9,463 bases of DNA from JADFNO01 sp965369945 (GCA_965369945.1 CBDUST010000172.1:1-9463), one strand, 5' to 3'. Positions 1 to 6,520 are shown, numbered from the stretch's first letter. The notes: generated by a model not told the origin, from the sequence alone. Made by a program: numbers and translations.

Positions 1-48
1 CGGCGTGTCGAACGTCAACGAACGGCCGTGATCGCCATCGACACGCCG
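1..48. repeat. 10-base inverted repeat at the window edge
   Basis: CGGCGTGTCG at 1-10 is the exact reverse complement of CGACACGCCG at 39-48, with 28 bases between the arms. It lies downstream of the TIGR03032 gene stop on the minus strand. No T-run follows on either strand, so it is not a convincing intrinsic terminator. It may be part of a larger structure cut by the window edge, or chance in GC-rich DNA. Nothing else is recognisable in bases 1-114. Confidence 0.3.
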
Positions 49-114
49 TGGCCGGCTGGGCTAAACGGTCAGAAGCATCTTCCTCATCCCACGATGCCCC
101 GATGCCTTCCTCGC

Positions 115-1185
115 CTACGGCTCTGCCACCTCGGGAATCGAAAGGTATCTTCTCACCTCGTCCGTCTTGAACCCGACGGCCATGGGGCGGATGACGCCAG
201 GCAGCACGCCGACGTCGTAAAGCTCCTTAACGACGCCGCTGAAACGCAGCCAGTGGGGGGTATCGAACGTTTTCAGATTGACGACCATAAGACCGCAGCG
301 GGTCTCGGCGTCGCGCTGCCGCAGGTTCTCCTCCAGGGCGAGGTCCTGGAACGTGCGGTTCTCGCGACGATCGGACAGCCCGACGATCGCATCGTCACCC
401 AAAAAAGTCAGACCTCTTGCGTACCCCGGTAGAAACACCAGTGGCTCGAACTCGCCTTTACTCAGGTTCACCCGACCGAAGAAGCCGGTGCCCGAGTCGA
501 TCAGCCACAGCGTATCGTTGTGCCATCGCGGCGAGTGCGGCATGGAAAGGCCTTCGCAAACAATCTCATTGGACTCGATGTCGATCACGACCCCGCCCGC
601 GCCGCGCCGATCTCGCCAGCCGTCGTGGACGTCCGAGCGGCTGATCGCCGTCGCATAACGCGGCTTGCCGTCGCGCGCCGCCAGCCCGTTGAGGTGGCAC
701 CGGTCCTCCGGGACAAGCTTGGAGATCCATGGCGGCCGCCAGAACGGGCGAAAGTTGTGGTCGTCGTCAATGGTGGCCAGGCAATTGAACAGTGTGTTCG
801 TAAAGATCACTCGGCCGTCCTCGTCGATGACGATGTCGTGAACGTCAACGTCGCCGGTCACCCTCGATTCCCGAGGCACGTAAACAGCGTCGTATCCTTG
901 GAATGTCTCGCCGGGTTTCAGCGTGTTGCGGAATCGCCAAATCTGATAGAGCGTGCTGACGTGGATTTCCCCGGCGGTGGCGTGCATCCCCATGACACGC
1001 TCCAGCGTCCGCTCGAACACGGACAGCCGCCCGTTGGGCTGCACGCCGATGAAGAAGATCTTGCCCGTTTGATAGGTGGTGAGCACCAAACTGGCTTGCT
1101 ACCCCGCCAGCCAGGCGTTGAACATCCTGGACGTCGTCACCTCGATCTTCGGCACATCGGCTGGGGCGTTGGAATCAGCGTTCAT
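115..1185 (-). pseudogene. TIGR03032 family protein, interrupted by an in-frame TAG codon
   Basis: The frame 115-1098 encodes a protein of the TIGR03032 family (conserved, function unknown, probably a beta-propeller-like fold). Recognisable features are LTTYQTGKIFFIG near the start, GRLSVFERTLERVMG, the segment VHDIVIDEDGRVIFTNTLFNCLA, SMPHSPRWH, and FLPGYARGLTFLGDDAIVGLS. There is no signal peptide, so it is probably cytoplasmic. The first usable start inside the open frame is a TTG at 1089, which cuts into the conserved N-terminal strand. The same frame continues upstream through one TAG (1099-1101) to an ATG at 1185. That segment reads MNADSNAPADVPKIE, then a stretch ending FNAWLAG, then the stop, then QASLVLTTYQ. 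From memory of the family, a segment of the form 'WLA-x-Q-xSL-TTYQ' is the normal N-terminus, so the extension is real family sequence and full length would be about 356 residues. The start lies 27 bases after the stop of the FG-GAP gene in the same frame, with no clear ribosome binding site, so translation may depend on coupling. The remaining frame is undamaged, so the lesion is recent, suppressed, or a sequence error. An alternative annotation is a shortened CDS, 115-1089, with a TTG start. Confidence 0.75.
1099..1101 (-). other. in-frame amber codon within a conserved N-terminus
   Basis: The codon read on the minus strand at 1101-1099 is TAG, between GGG (Gly28) and CAA (Gln30). A single C-to-T change from CAG (Gln) would restore a typical family sequence. 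TAG is also the natural stop of this gene (115-117) and of the acyltransferase gene at 8933-8935, so there is no sign that the organism reads TAG as an amino acid generally. Confidence 0.85.
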
Positions 1186-1212
1186 GTCGGGCAAAGCATA
1201 CTCTGGCCGCGA

Positions 1213-3147
1213 TCAAGGCGGACCTCCCGGCGGACCTCCGAAGTTGCGTACAAGAATGAGAAGGTCCGCGACGTCCACCGTGCAGTCGCGGTTAAGATCG
1301 CCAAGGCAATATGGCACACAGGGTTCCGGGCAGGGGCCCCGATTGGCCAGAAGCAAAAGCAGATCGGCCACGCCGACCGAACCGTCACCGTCAAGATCAC
1401 CCCATATGACGGGGCTGAAGACGACGTAGCTCTCGCCCGCGCGGTAGTTACCGCCCGCGTCGGCGCGATATGCCCCTACAATCACATCGTCCAGCCCGTC
1501 CCCGTTTACATCACCAACCCCAGAGACGCTCCGGCCCGACCGGTCGCTCTCATTGATGCCGTTCATGACGAAGCCCCCGTCGCCGGCGGCGACATCGAAG
1601 AGGTTCACCGCCGCAGTATCAGCCTTGCCGAAGACCACGTAGCTCTCGCCCGCGTCGCTGTTGCCGCCCGGGTCGGCCCTCCTTGCCCCCACGATGACGT
1701 CGTCCAGCCCGTCCCCGTTTACATCACCGGCCCCCGAGACGCTTGCGCCCGACAAGTCGATCACATCGATGCCGTTGATGACGAAGCCCCCGTCGCCGGC
1801 GACGACGTCGGAAATGTTTACCGCCTCGGTGTCAGCCTTGCCGAAGACCACATAGCTCTCGCCCGCGGCTTGGTTGCCGCCCCCATAGGCCCCAGGTGCC
1901 CCGACGATGACATCGTCCAGCCCGTCCCCATTGACGTCCCCGGCCCCCGAGACGCTAAAGCCCGAGTTGTCGCGCGTATCATCGGCTCCGCTGATGACGA
2001 AGCCCCCGCTGCCGGCGACGACGTCGGCCAGGTTCACGGGCTCAGTGTCGGCCTTGCCGAAGACTAGGTAGCTCTTGCCTGGCTCAGGGCCTTCGCCTTT
2101 GTTGTAGGGTTGGTATTCTGGTGCCCCCACTATGATGTCGTCCAGCCCGTCCCCGTTGACGTCACCCGCCCCCGAGACACTGTAGCCCGTCGTGTCACCT
2201 TGATTGATGCCGGTCATGACGAAGCCCCCGTTCCCAGCGGCCACATCGGAGAGTTCCACTGGCGTGCCGTCGGCCTTGCCGAACACCACGTAACTCTCGC
2301 CCGCGATTTGATTGCCGGCGTATTGTGCCCCCACGATGACATCGTCCAGCCCGTCGCCATTCACGTCGCCCGCCCCCGAGACGCTCCATGGAGGGATTCC
2401 CCCTATGCCGTTGATGACGAAGCCCCCGTCACCGGCGGCCACGTCGGCCAGGTTCACCGCCGCAGTGTCAGCCTTGCCGAAGACCACGTAACTCTGGCCT
2501 GGCGTAGCAGGGCAGTAGCCGCAACGTGGCGCCCCCACGATGACATCGTCCAGCCCATCCCCGTTGACGTCACCCGCCCCGGATACTCTGCGGCCCGAGA
2601 AGTCGAACTCATTGATGCCATAGATGACGAAGCCTCCCGCGCCGTCGACGACGTCACAGAGGTTCACCGCCGTGGTGTCAGCCTTGCCGAAAACCACGTA
2701 ACTCTCGCCCGCGAAAGAGTTGCCGCCCGGATCGGCCCCCGGTGCCCACACGATGACATCGGGAATTCCGTCGCCGTTCACGTCGCCGGCACCCGAGACG
2801 CTCCGGCCCGAGCGGTCGTACGCATCGATGCCGTTCATGATGAAGCCGCCGTTACCCGCAGCGATGTCGGACAGCTCAATGGGAGGCAAGGCCCGCGCCG
2901 TTCCGGTCGCAAGCAACGTGGCCGCCGCGGCCAGCGCGAACGCGCGGTTCCCCGCCAGGTGCAGCAGGTAACTTCGCGATCGCGCCCGAAGAAAACCCCG
3001 AACCGCCGGCTCCAGCGCGCGGGGCGGTCCCGACCATGTTCCGGCCATGAGCCGAATAAGTAGACGCTTACTCTGGCGATAAACGTTCCGCCGCGATTTT
3101 CGTTTGCCAGCGAATGCAGGGCTTGCGAAGTTTGATTTGGGCGACAT
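1213..3147 (-). CDS. secreted seven-bladed FG-GAP (integrin alpha-like) protein with C-terminal dockerin module
   Basis: Predicted 644-residue secreted protein. Seven calcium-binding loops of the form DVNGDGLDD start at residues 122, 193, 261, 329, 404, 475 and 547. Each is followed by a VIVGAP-like strand and by SYVVFGKAD, the classic FG-GAP layout of an integrin-alpha beta-propeller. A half unit at residues 88-118 (ELSDIAAGNGGF, then NGIDAYDRSGRSVSG) matches the second half of the other units, while unit 7 stops after SYVVF. The N-terminal half unit therefore probably closes blade 7. Residues 583-600 (GDLDGDGSVGVADLLLLL) and 616-633 (GDLNRDCTVDVADLLILV) form a type I dockerin-like EF-hand pair, common at the ends of secreted planctomycete proteins. 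The tail is GGPPGGPP. The hydrophobic export segment is at about 69-81, with a likely cleavage after TARA (86). It is preceded by an unusually long basic region of about 68 residues. The start is supported by AGGAGG seven bases upstream of the ATG; the internal Met34 has no such site. The likely role is extracellular or envelope binding through calcium-stabilised folds; the ligand is unknown. It may share a transcript with the TIGR03032 gene. Confidence 0.9.
   Translation of the reverse strand: MSPKSNFASPAFAGKRKSRRNVYRQSKRLLIRLMAGTWSGPPRALEPAVRGFLRARSRSYLLHLAGNRAFALAAAATLLATGTARALPPIELSDIAAGNGGFIMNGIDAYDRSGRSVSGAGDVNGDGIPDVIVWAPGADPGGNSFAGESYVVFGKADTTAVNLCDVVDGAGGFVIYGINEFDFSGRRVSGAGDVNGDGLDDVIVGAPRCGYCPATPGQSYVVFGKADTAAVNLADVAAGDGGFVINGIGGIPPWSVSGAGDVNGDGLDDVIVGAQYAGNQIAGESYVVFGKADGTPVELSDVAAGNGGFVMTGINQGDTTGYSVSGAGDVNGDGLDDIIVGAPEYQPYNKGEGPEPGKSYLVFGKADTEPVNLADVVAGSGGFVISGADDTRDNSGFSVSGAGDVNGDGLDDVIVGAPGAYGGGNQAAGESYVVFGKADTEAVNISDVVAGDGGFVINGIDVIDLSGASVSGAGDVNGDGLDDVIVGARRADPGGNSDAGESYVVFGKADTAAVNLFDVAAGDGGFVMNGINESDRSGRSVSGVGDVNGDGLDDVIVGAYRADAGGNYRAGESYVVFSPVIWGDLDGDGSVGVADLLLLLANRGPCPEPCVPYCLGDLNRDCTVDVADLLILVRNFGGPPGGPP
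1417..2889 (-). repeat. tandem coding repeats, seven FG-GAP units of 204-225 bases
   Basis: Spacing between successive DVNGDG loops is 71, 68, 68, 75, 71 and 72 residues. The DNA is also alike: on the plus strand the blocks 'gatgacgaagcccccgt', 'ttgccgaagaccacgta' and 'cccgagacgct' recur with few changes across the array. Variation is concentrated in one short loop per unit. Unit 2 has RCGYCPATPG with two cysteines, unit 4 has EYQPYNKGEGPEPG, and most others have a form of ADPGGNSxAG. This looks like duplication and partial homogenisation within one gene. The same periodicity creates long stop-free antisense frames, which are not genes. Confidence 0.9.
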
Positions 3148-3154
3148 GATCGAG

Positions 3155-3160
3155 CCTCCT
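3155..3160 (-). promoter_or_regulatory. ribosome binding site AGGAGG of the FG-GAP gene
   Basis: On the minus strand AGGAGG is followed by the seven-base spacer CTCGATC and the ATG at 3147. This near-ideal Shine-Dalgarno sequence fixes the start at 3147, despite the long basic region that then precedes the hydrophobic export segment. Confidence 0.8.
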
Positions 3161-3202
3161 CTTCGTCTCCGAGAGGCTGCACAGCGATAACGCCTGCCGC
3201 AG

Positions 3203-3219
3203 TCCCGATTCCATCGGGA
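3203..3219 (-). repeat. small hairpin in the leader of the FG-GAP gene
   Basis: TCCCGAT (3203-3209) and ATCGGGA (3213-3219) form a seven-base stem with a three-base loop. The segment 3201-3212 is also the reverse complement of 3287-3298, so an alternative longer-range pairing is possible. It sits 56-72 bases upstream of the start codon. No riboswitch family is recognised; the structure may be incidental. Confidence 0.35.
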
Positions 3220-3255
3220 TGGCCACAGGTGCCCCCGTGCAGCCGGACATCCAAA

Positions 3256-3283
3256 AGTCTACCACGAGAGTCCCAATTCACAA
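3256..3283 (-). promoter_or_regulatory. possible sigma70-type promoter for the FG-GAP gene
   Basis: On the minus strand TTGTGA (3283-3278) is followed after 16 bases by TAGACT (3261-3256), preceded by TGG in the position of an extended -10. Each hexamer matches the consensus at four of six positions. It would give a leader of about 100 bases containing the small hairpin. This is weak evidence: planctomycete promoters are poorly characterised and such matches occur by chance. Confidence 0.2.
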
Positions 3284-3319
3284 AGGGGAATCGGGACTGT
3301 TCGCTGGCGCGCAGACGAC

Positions 3320-3417
3320 GTAGGGTCCGCTGTGCGGACCGTCTCGTACGCCGATTGGCCGAAGTTGGTCCGCACAGCGGACCCTACAACTGAGTTGGTC
3401 CGCACAGCGGACCCTAC
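3320..3417. repeat. cluster of three REP-like palindromic elements
   Basis: The unit is GGTCCGC-ACA-GCGGACC followed by CTAC, 21 bases in all. Plus-orientation copies lie at 3367-3387 and 3397-3417, exactly 30 bases apart. They share 25 identical bases when the preceding AGTT is included. An inverted copy lies at 3320-3340. Each copy is itself a perfect seven-base stem with a three-base loop, and inverted and direct copies can also pair with each other. Identity, palindromic core and intergenic position are typical of REP-like dispersed elements. From memory, very similar GTCCGC/GCGGAC palindromes are frequent in planctomycete genomes. No transposase is nearby, so it would depend on one elsewhere. 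Confidence 0.85.
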
Positions 3418-3757
3418 CCGCTCGATGCCATGATGCCATGGTGCCTCCATGCCACCGTTCTTGCCATGGCGCGCGCGTGCCGCGCACTGAATCGCCCCGG
3501 CCCGTCCATAATTCTCAAAAAAATATCCCACCTGGTGAGCTGCAAATCCGCTTTTTGTGGACTGACTTACAAAACGGCGTTCTCAGCGCGCGCACGTGAA
3601 GCCGCTAGTCCCTTTATGAAAGGAACTGTTGTTCCATGTTCAAATGGTCACGGCGATCCAGACAGAAATTCGGGGGGCGCGGCGTCTGTGGCGCGCACAA
3701 ACTAAAGCCTATGCGGCTCAATATCTCGTGCGCGCCAGCGTTGCCGCGTACCGGGAT

Positions 3758-3777
3758 CCGAGGGTTACCACCCTCGG
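3758..3777. repeat. perfect eight-base hairpin downstream of the TPR/beta-lactamase-fold gene
   Basis: CCGAGGGT (3758-3765), loop TACC, then ACCCTCGG (3770-3777). It lies about 50 bases beyond the stop of the minus-strand gene that ends at 3828, where a terminator would be expected. No T-run follows on the minus strand, so a standard intrinsic terminator is not supported. It could act as a 3' stabilising structure. Confidence 0.35.
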
Positions 3778-3827
3778 CTCATGGTTGTCACCCGATCCGA
3801 GGTGCCGACGTTGGTTTGGAATTGAGG

Positions 3828-5384
3828 TTAACCGCCGCCGAGGGCGGTGTGCGCGATGCGCAAGGCCGCGTCCGGGCCCGTTTCGCTGTTGAACAGAACG
3901 ACGACGCCTCGACGCTGCTGGGGGTACCAACGCATCAGCACGCCCATGCCATCTACCACGTCGGTCAACTCCAGACGAACGGCTCCGGCGGCTTGGTCGA
4001 ACGTCGAGCGAAGTCCGAAGTCGTTTCCGAATCGGGCGAGGTGCATGATGGCCGGGGCGTTCAACAGTTTCGATTCAGAGGACTGCGGTTGGAACATGAG
4101 CGGGGCCATGACTTGGGCCAAGTTCGTAACGGTGCAGTAGACCGATCCGGCAGCGCCGTGATCCGTCGTCGCGAGGATTCGCTCGACCGGCGTACTAAGC
4201 CGGCTGTGGCCGACCGCCAGGAGCGTCTGTGCGTCGCGCGGCAAGTCGTCGATCCAAGTTTCATTCAGCCCCAGCGGTGCGAAGATACGCTGTCGGCAAT
4301 ACGTGTTGAACGGCTGACCGCTGACCGCTTCCACCGCTGCGATCGCAGCCGGACCGCCTTGGGGAAGGTAGCAGCTGGCTGGTACGGGAACCGATTCCTG
4401 GACCGGCGTCGCGCTCACCCAACCACCATTGGCGGAGGCTGGAGCGATCCGTTCGGATCGGGCTATCAGCGACAGTCGGCCCACGCGCCATTGCCAGCCA
4501 TAGCTGGCCGATTCTGCCGCGGCGGGGCGATACGACACAGGGATCAACTGCGGGTTCGGGGATTCGTTGGACTCGTTGAGGACTGCAAACTCGAGTCTGT
4601 CCTGTTCGTATTGTTGCAGTGCTCCGATCGCGGCGAACAGTGTTCGGACGGCCGGGGCGCTGAAAAGTGTTTGATCGGTGATCGGCGCGGCAGTATCAAG
4701 GTTCTGTACACCAAACGCTCCGCTCCAGACAACTTGGCCATCCTGGACGAGCGCGACCGCTGCACCCGGGACTCGGTAGCGCTGCATAAGTTCGGGGGTC
4801 TGGCGCGTGATATCTTCGGCAATGCGGGGCCAGTGGTCCGCACGCAGAGGCCCGGGCACGATCCGCTCAGCCGCGGTAAGTCGCTTGATCTTCTGTATGA
4901 GCCTGGCGTAGCCCGGATGCTCGCGAATGCTGTCCAGATCGGGGTCGATCGAGGCGTGCAGCATGTCGCGCCAGCCGGCGTCGATCGCCCGCTTCAGCGC
5001 CTCCAGCGCCTCGGCAACCCGATGCTGGCGGGCCAGTGCGCAGGCGAGGTTGTAGTGTGCGTCCGGATTCTGGGGCCTCAACCGGATCAACCGCTGCGCG
5101 ACTTCGGCAGCCCGCTCGTACTTCATGGCTGTGTGCAGATCCAGAAACGCGCGCAACAACCGATCTGCCGGCGCATCTCCGGGCTGGACACGTCCTGTCG
5201 CGCGCGGATAGAAGATCGGCCGTTCGTCGTTGATCGGGTACGCCGGCGGCTGCGGAGACCGATTGCGAACCGGAGCGGTATGTCCGACCGCGATGGATGC
5301 GATGACCAATACCAGCATCACGGCCACGCCGCAGCCACGCATCCTTTTCGGCCGGCGTCCCCCTGGGAGAATTCGTTTGACCAT
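3828..5384 (-). CDS. exported TPR plus beta-lactamase/PBP-fold protein lacking the catalytic motifs
   Basis: Predicted 518-residue protein. A basic N-terminus is followed by a hydrophobic segment at about 19-34 (CGVAVMLVLVIASIAVG), a signal peptide or membrane anchor. Residues about 76-169 contain TPR-like helices, best seen as PDAHYNLACALARQHRVAEALEALKRAI written across 107-134. Residues about 190-515 follow the serine beta-lactamase (class C/PBP4*-like) fold, with RYRVPGAAVALVQDGQVVWSG, then VSGQPFNTYCRQRIFAPLGLNETW, then GAAGSVYCTVTNLAQVM, and near the end RRGVVVLFNSE. Aligned by eye, the SxxK motif expected after 'TLF' reads APAVRT (243-248), so the nucleophilic Ser is Ala and the Lys is Thr. 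The YxN motif reads YLP (339-341), and the HxG region reads LTD (473-475). The part between the first two motifs is also short and divergent. Family members are normally D,D-peptidases, esterases or beta-lactamases; this one is probably not a hydrolase of that mechanism. GGGAG six bases before the ATG supports the start. A binding or scaffolding role in the envelope is inference. Confidence 0.85.
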   Translation of the reverse strand: MVKRILPGGRRPKRMRGCGVAVMLVLVIASIAVGHTAPVRNRSPQPPAYPINDERPIFYPRATGRVQPGDAPADRLLRAFLDLHTAMKYERAAEVAQRLIRLRPQNPDAHYNLACALARQHRVAEALEALKRAIDAGWRDMLHASIDPDLDSIREHPGYARLIQKIKRLTAAERIVPGPLRADHWPRIAEDITRQTPELMQRYRVPGAAVALVQDGQVVWSGAFGVQNLDTAAPITDQTLFSAPAVRTLFAAIGALQQYEQDRLEFAVLNESNESPNPQLIPVSYRPAAAESASYGWQWRVGRLSLIARSERIAPASANGGWVSATPVQESVPVPASCYLPQGGPAAIAAVEAVSGQPFNTYCRQRIFAPLGLNETWIDDLPRDAQTLLAVGHSRLSTPVERILATTDHGAAGSVYCTVTNLAQVMAPLMFQPQSSESKLLNAPAIMHLARFGNDFGLRSTFDQAAGAVRLELTDVVDGMGVLMRWYPQQRRGVVVLFNSETGPDAALRIAHTALGGG

Positions 5385-5788
5385 CAGGCACTCCCGCTGT
5401 GAGCGAGTTCGATCAAGGCCGATCAGCGTATCCAGCCACGTCCCCTATCACCTTAGCTTCTTCGAGGCTAAACCCTCGACGGCTGGCATATTCTGCCCGG
5501 AATGTAGAAATATCGCCATCGTGGTGGGCTGGGAGCGAGCTTGGGGGCGTGGAACCCGTCGCTGGTTCATGCAAATTCTTTATTCACAGTGTCCTATGGT
5601 ACAGGCTCAGGCCGCTTCTGCCAGCCCTCTATTGGCGAGGATTCTGGCGGAAAAACTGTCGAAAATGGGCCCAGCTATGGTATCCTGCACTTGCAAAGGG
5701 CGTCAGAGAGCGATGTTGAGACTGGCTTCGAGCGGGCACTGTTCGAAATCGTGTGGGACCCTTACGCAACTCTGGATGGAAGCAAAAC
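5385..5788. other. 404-base divergent intergenic region
   Basis: It separates the minus-strand TPR/beta-lactamase-fold gene from the plus-strand PEP-CTERM gene, so it should hold both promoters. A small hairpin TCGAGG-CTAAAC-CCTCGA occurs at 5462-5479. An extended -10-like TGGTATCCT lies near 5674-5685 on the plus strand but has no good -35 partner. Plus-strand frames crossing the region begin at non-ATG codons or run in from the neighbouring gene and show no recognisable domain. I see no convincing small gene here. Confidence 0.6.
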
Positions 5789-6433
5789 ATGTTCGCAAAG
5801 TGGAGAAAGATCGGACGGTCTGTGCGCTGCGCCTCCGTTTGTGTGGTTGCGCTGACCGTGCTGATGCCCGGCGCCCCGGCGACGGCTGAGATCATCATCA
5901 CCCCGAACGATGAGTTGGGCGGGGTTGGATCGCTCGACATCTGGGGCTATAACGCCCAGGGCATGAGCATCCAGCTCTCTGAGGGCTGGGGAGGGATCGC
6001 GCCGGTTGGGTTCACGATCAGCGACGATGGTTACCCCGGTCCTGATAATCCTTTTCCGGGCGGTACGATAATCGAATTTCGCAAGAACATCTTCAACCAG
6101 ACCGATTTCAATTGGACCGACTTTCACATCGATCTGATCCCAGGTAACGGTTCCGACGGGATAACTGTTGACGCCGCGAGCGTCTCCTCCGACCGTTTTA
6201 GTGACATCGAAGTGATGAACCATGGCGACGGGTCCGTCAGTATTTGGTACTTCACCAGCAAGGGTCTGGGCGATACGCCGGTACTGATCGGCGAGCGTGT
6301 CAATCTGTTCTTCACGATGAACATCTTCGGTAACATCAACTTCGATATGAGGCAGACACCAACTCCGGCTCCGGGTGCGCTGGCTCTGTTTGCACTGGCC
6401 GGAACGGCGTTGCGCCGACGTCGACGGAACTGA
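5789..6433 (+). CDS. secreted protein with planctomycete-type PEP-CTERM sorting signal
   Basis: Predicted 214-residue precursor. The signal peptide is clear: a basic start MFAKWRKIGRSVR, a hydrophobic core CASVCVVALTVLM, and likely cleavage after ATA (33). The mature part is acidic and rich in Gly, Asp, Asn and aromatic residues, with probable beta structure (for example DIWGYNAQGMSIQL, TDFHIDLIPGNGSDGITV, SVSIWYFTSKGLG), and has no catalytic motif I can name. The C-terminus is PTPAPGALALF, a hydrophobic stretch, and then RRRRRN. This is the PEP-CTERM pattern in the PAPG variant usual in planctomycetes, which predicts processing by an exosortase-type enzyme and delivery to the cell surface. 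The ATG at 5789 is preferred over an in-frame GTG at 5753 because GGATGGA lies about eight bases upstream and the signal peptide then starts normally. The gene stands alone on the plus strand with its own terminator. The specific function is unknown. Confidence 0.88.
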   Translation: MFAKWRKIGRSVRCASVCVVALTVLMPGAPATAEIIITPNDELGGVGSLDIWGYNAQGMSIQLSEGWGGIAPVGFTISDDGYPGPDNPFPGGTIIEFRKNIFNQTDFNWTDFHIDLIPGNGSDGITVDAASVSSDRFSDIEVMNHGDGSVSIWYFTSKGLGDTPVLIGERVNLFFTMNIFGNINFDMRQTPTPAPGALALFALAGTALRRRRRN

Positions 6434-6477
6434 TCCGCCAAGGAGACGTGGTTCTTCGTTACAACTTCTTCTAGCTT

Positions 6478-6520
6478 CCCGCGACTCGATGGTTTTTCTT
6501 TCGAGTCGCGGGTTCTTTTT
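6478..6520 (+). terminator. strong intrinsic terminator of the PEP-CTERM gene
   Basis: CCCGCGACTCGA (6478-6489) pairs perfectly with TCGAGTCGCGGG (6501-6512) around an 11-base loop, followed by TTCTTTTT. It begins 44 bases after the stop of the plus-strand gene and ends 14 bases before the stop of the convergent CNNM gene. On the minus strand the sequence after the hairpin is not T-rich, so it acts mainly on plus-strand transcripts. Confidence 0.92.

Larger units (their letters stand above)
3148..3827. other. 680-base intergenic region with repeats and no supported gene
   Basis: This stretch separates two minus-strand genes. From left to right it holds the FG-GAP gene leader (ribosome binding site, a small hairpin and a possible promoter), three copies of a palindromic 21-base element (3320-3417), and a short tract rich in GCCATG and its complement (about 3424-3470). 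It also has small stem-loops around 3611-3635 and a perfect eight-base stem at 3758-3777 close to the stop of the beta-lactamase-fold gene. Open frames crossing it are short, start from non-ATG codons or run antisense into the next gene, and show no recognisable protein features. Confidence 0.7.

Noticed and set aside
115..1185. Genome-wide recoding of TAG as an amino acid
   Set aside because: TAG serves as the ordinary terminal stop of this same gene and of the acyltransferase gene, so only a local event is supported.
520..2067. Plus-strand open frame of 515 codons
   Set aside because: It runs antisense to the TIGR03032 gene and the FG-GAP array; its periodic HDEAPVAGGD-type sequence is the mirror of the coding repeats, and there is no recognisable domain.
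2110..3063. Plus-strand open frame of 317 codons
   Set aside because: It is antisense to the FG-GAP repeats and shows the same mirrored periodicity; stop-free by composition only.
3320..3417. CRISPR array
   Set aside because: Only three copies, one inverted, with a nine-base gap between the direct copies and no spacer-sized unique sequence; this fits REP-like palindromes instead.
3259..3531. Minus-strand frame of 90 codons across the palindromic repeats
   Set aside because: It is made largely of translated repeat copies (SAVRTN and similar) and has no ribosome binding site or family features.
3636..5402. Plus-strand open frame of 588 codons starting MFKWSRRSRQKFGG
   Set aside because: About 90 percent of it is antisense to the well-supported TPR/beta-lactamase-fold gene. 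It is Arg-rich with no domain; long antisense frames are common in GC-rich genomes.
5541..5855. Plus-strand frame of 104 codons (NSLFTVSYGTGSGRF and onward) before the PEP-CTERM gene
   Set aside because: It starts at TTG without a good ribosome binding site and overlaps the start of the well-supported secreted protein in another frame; no family resemblance.
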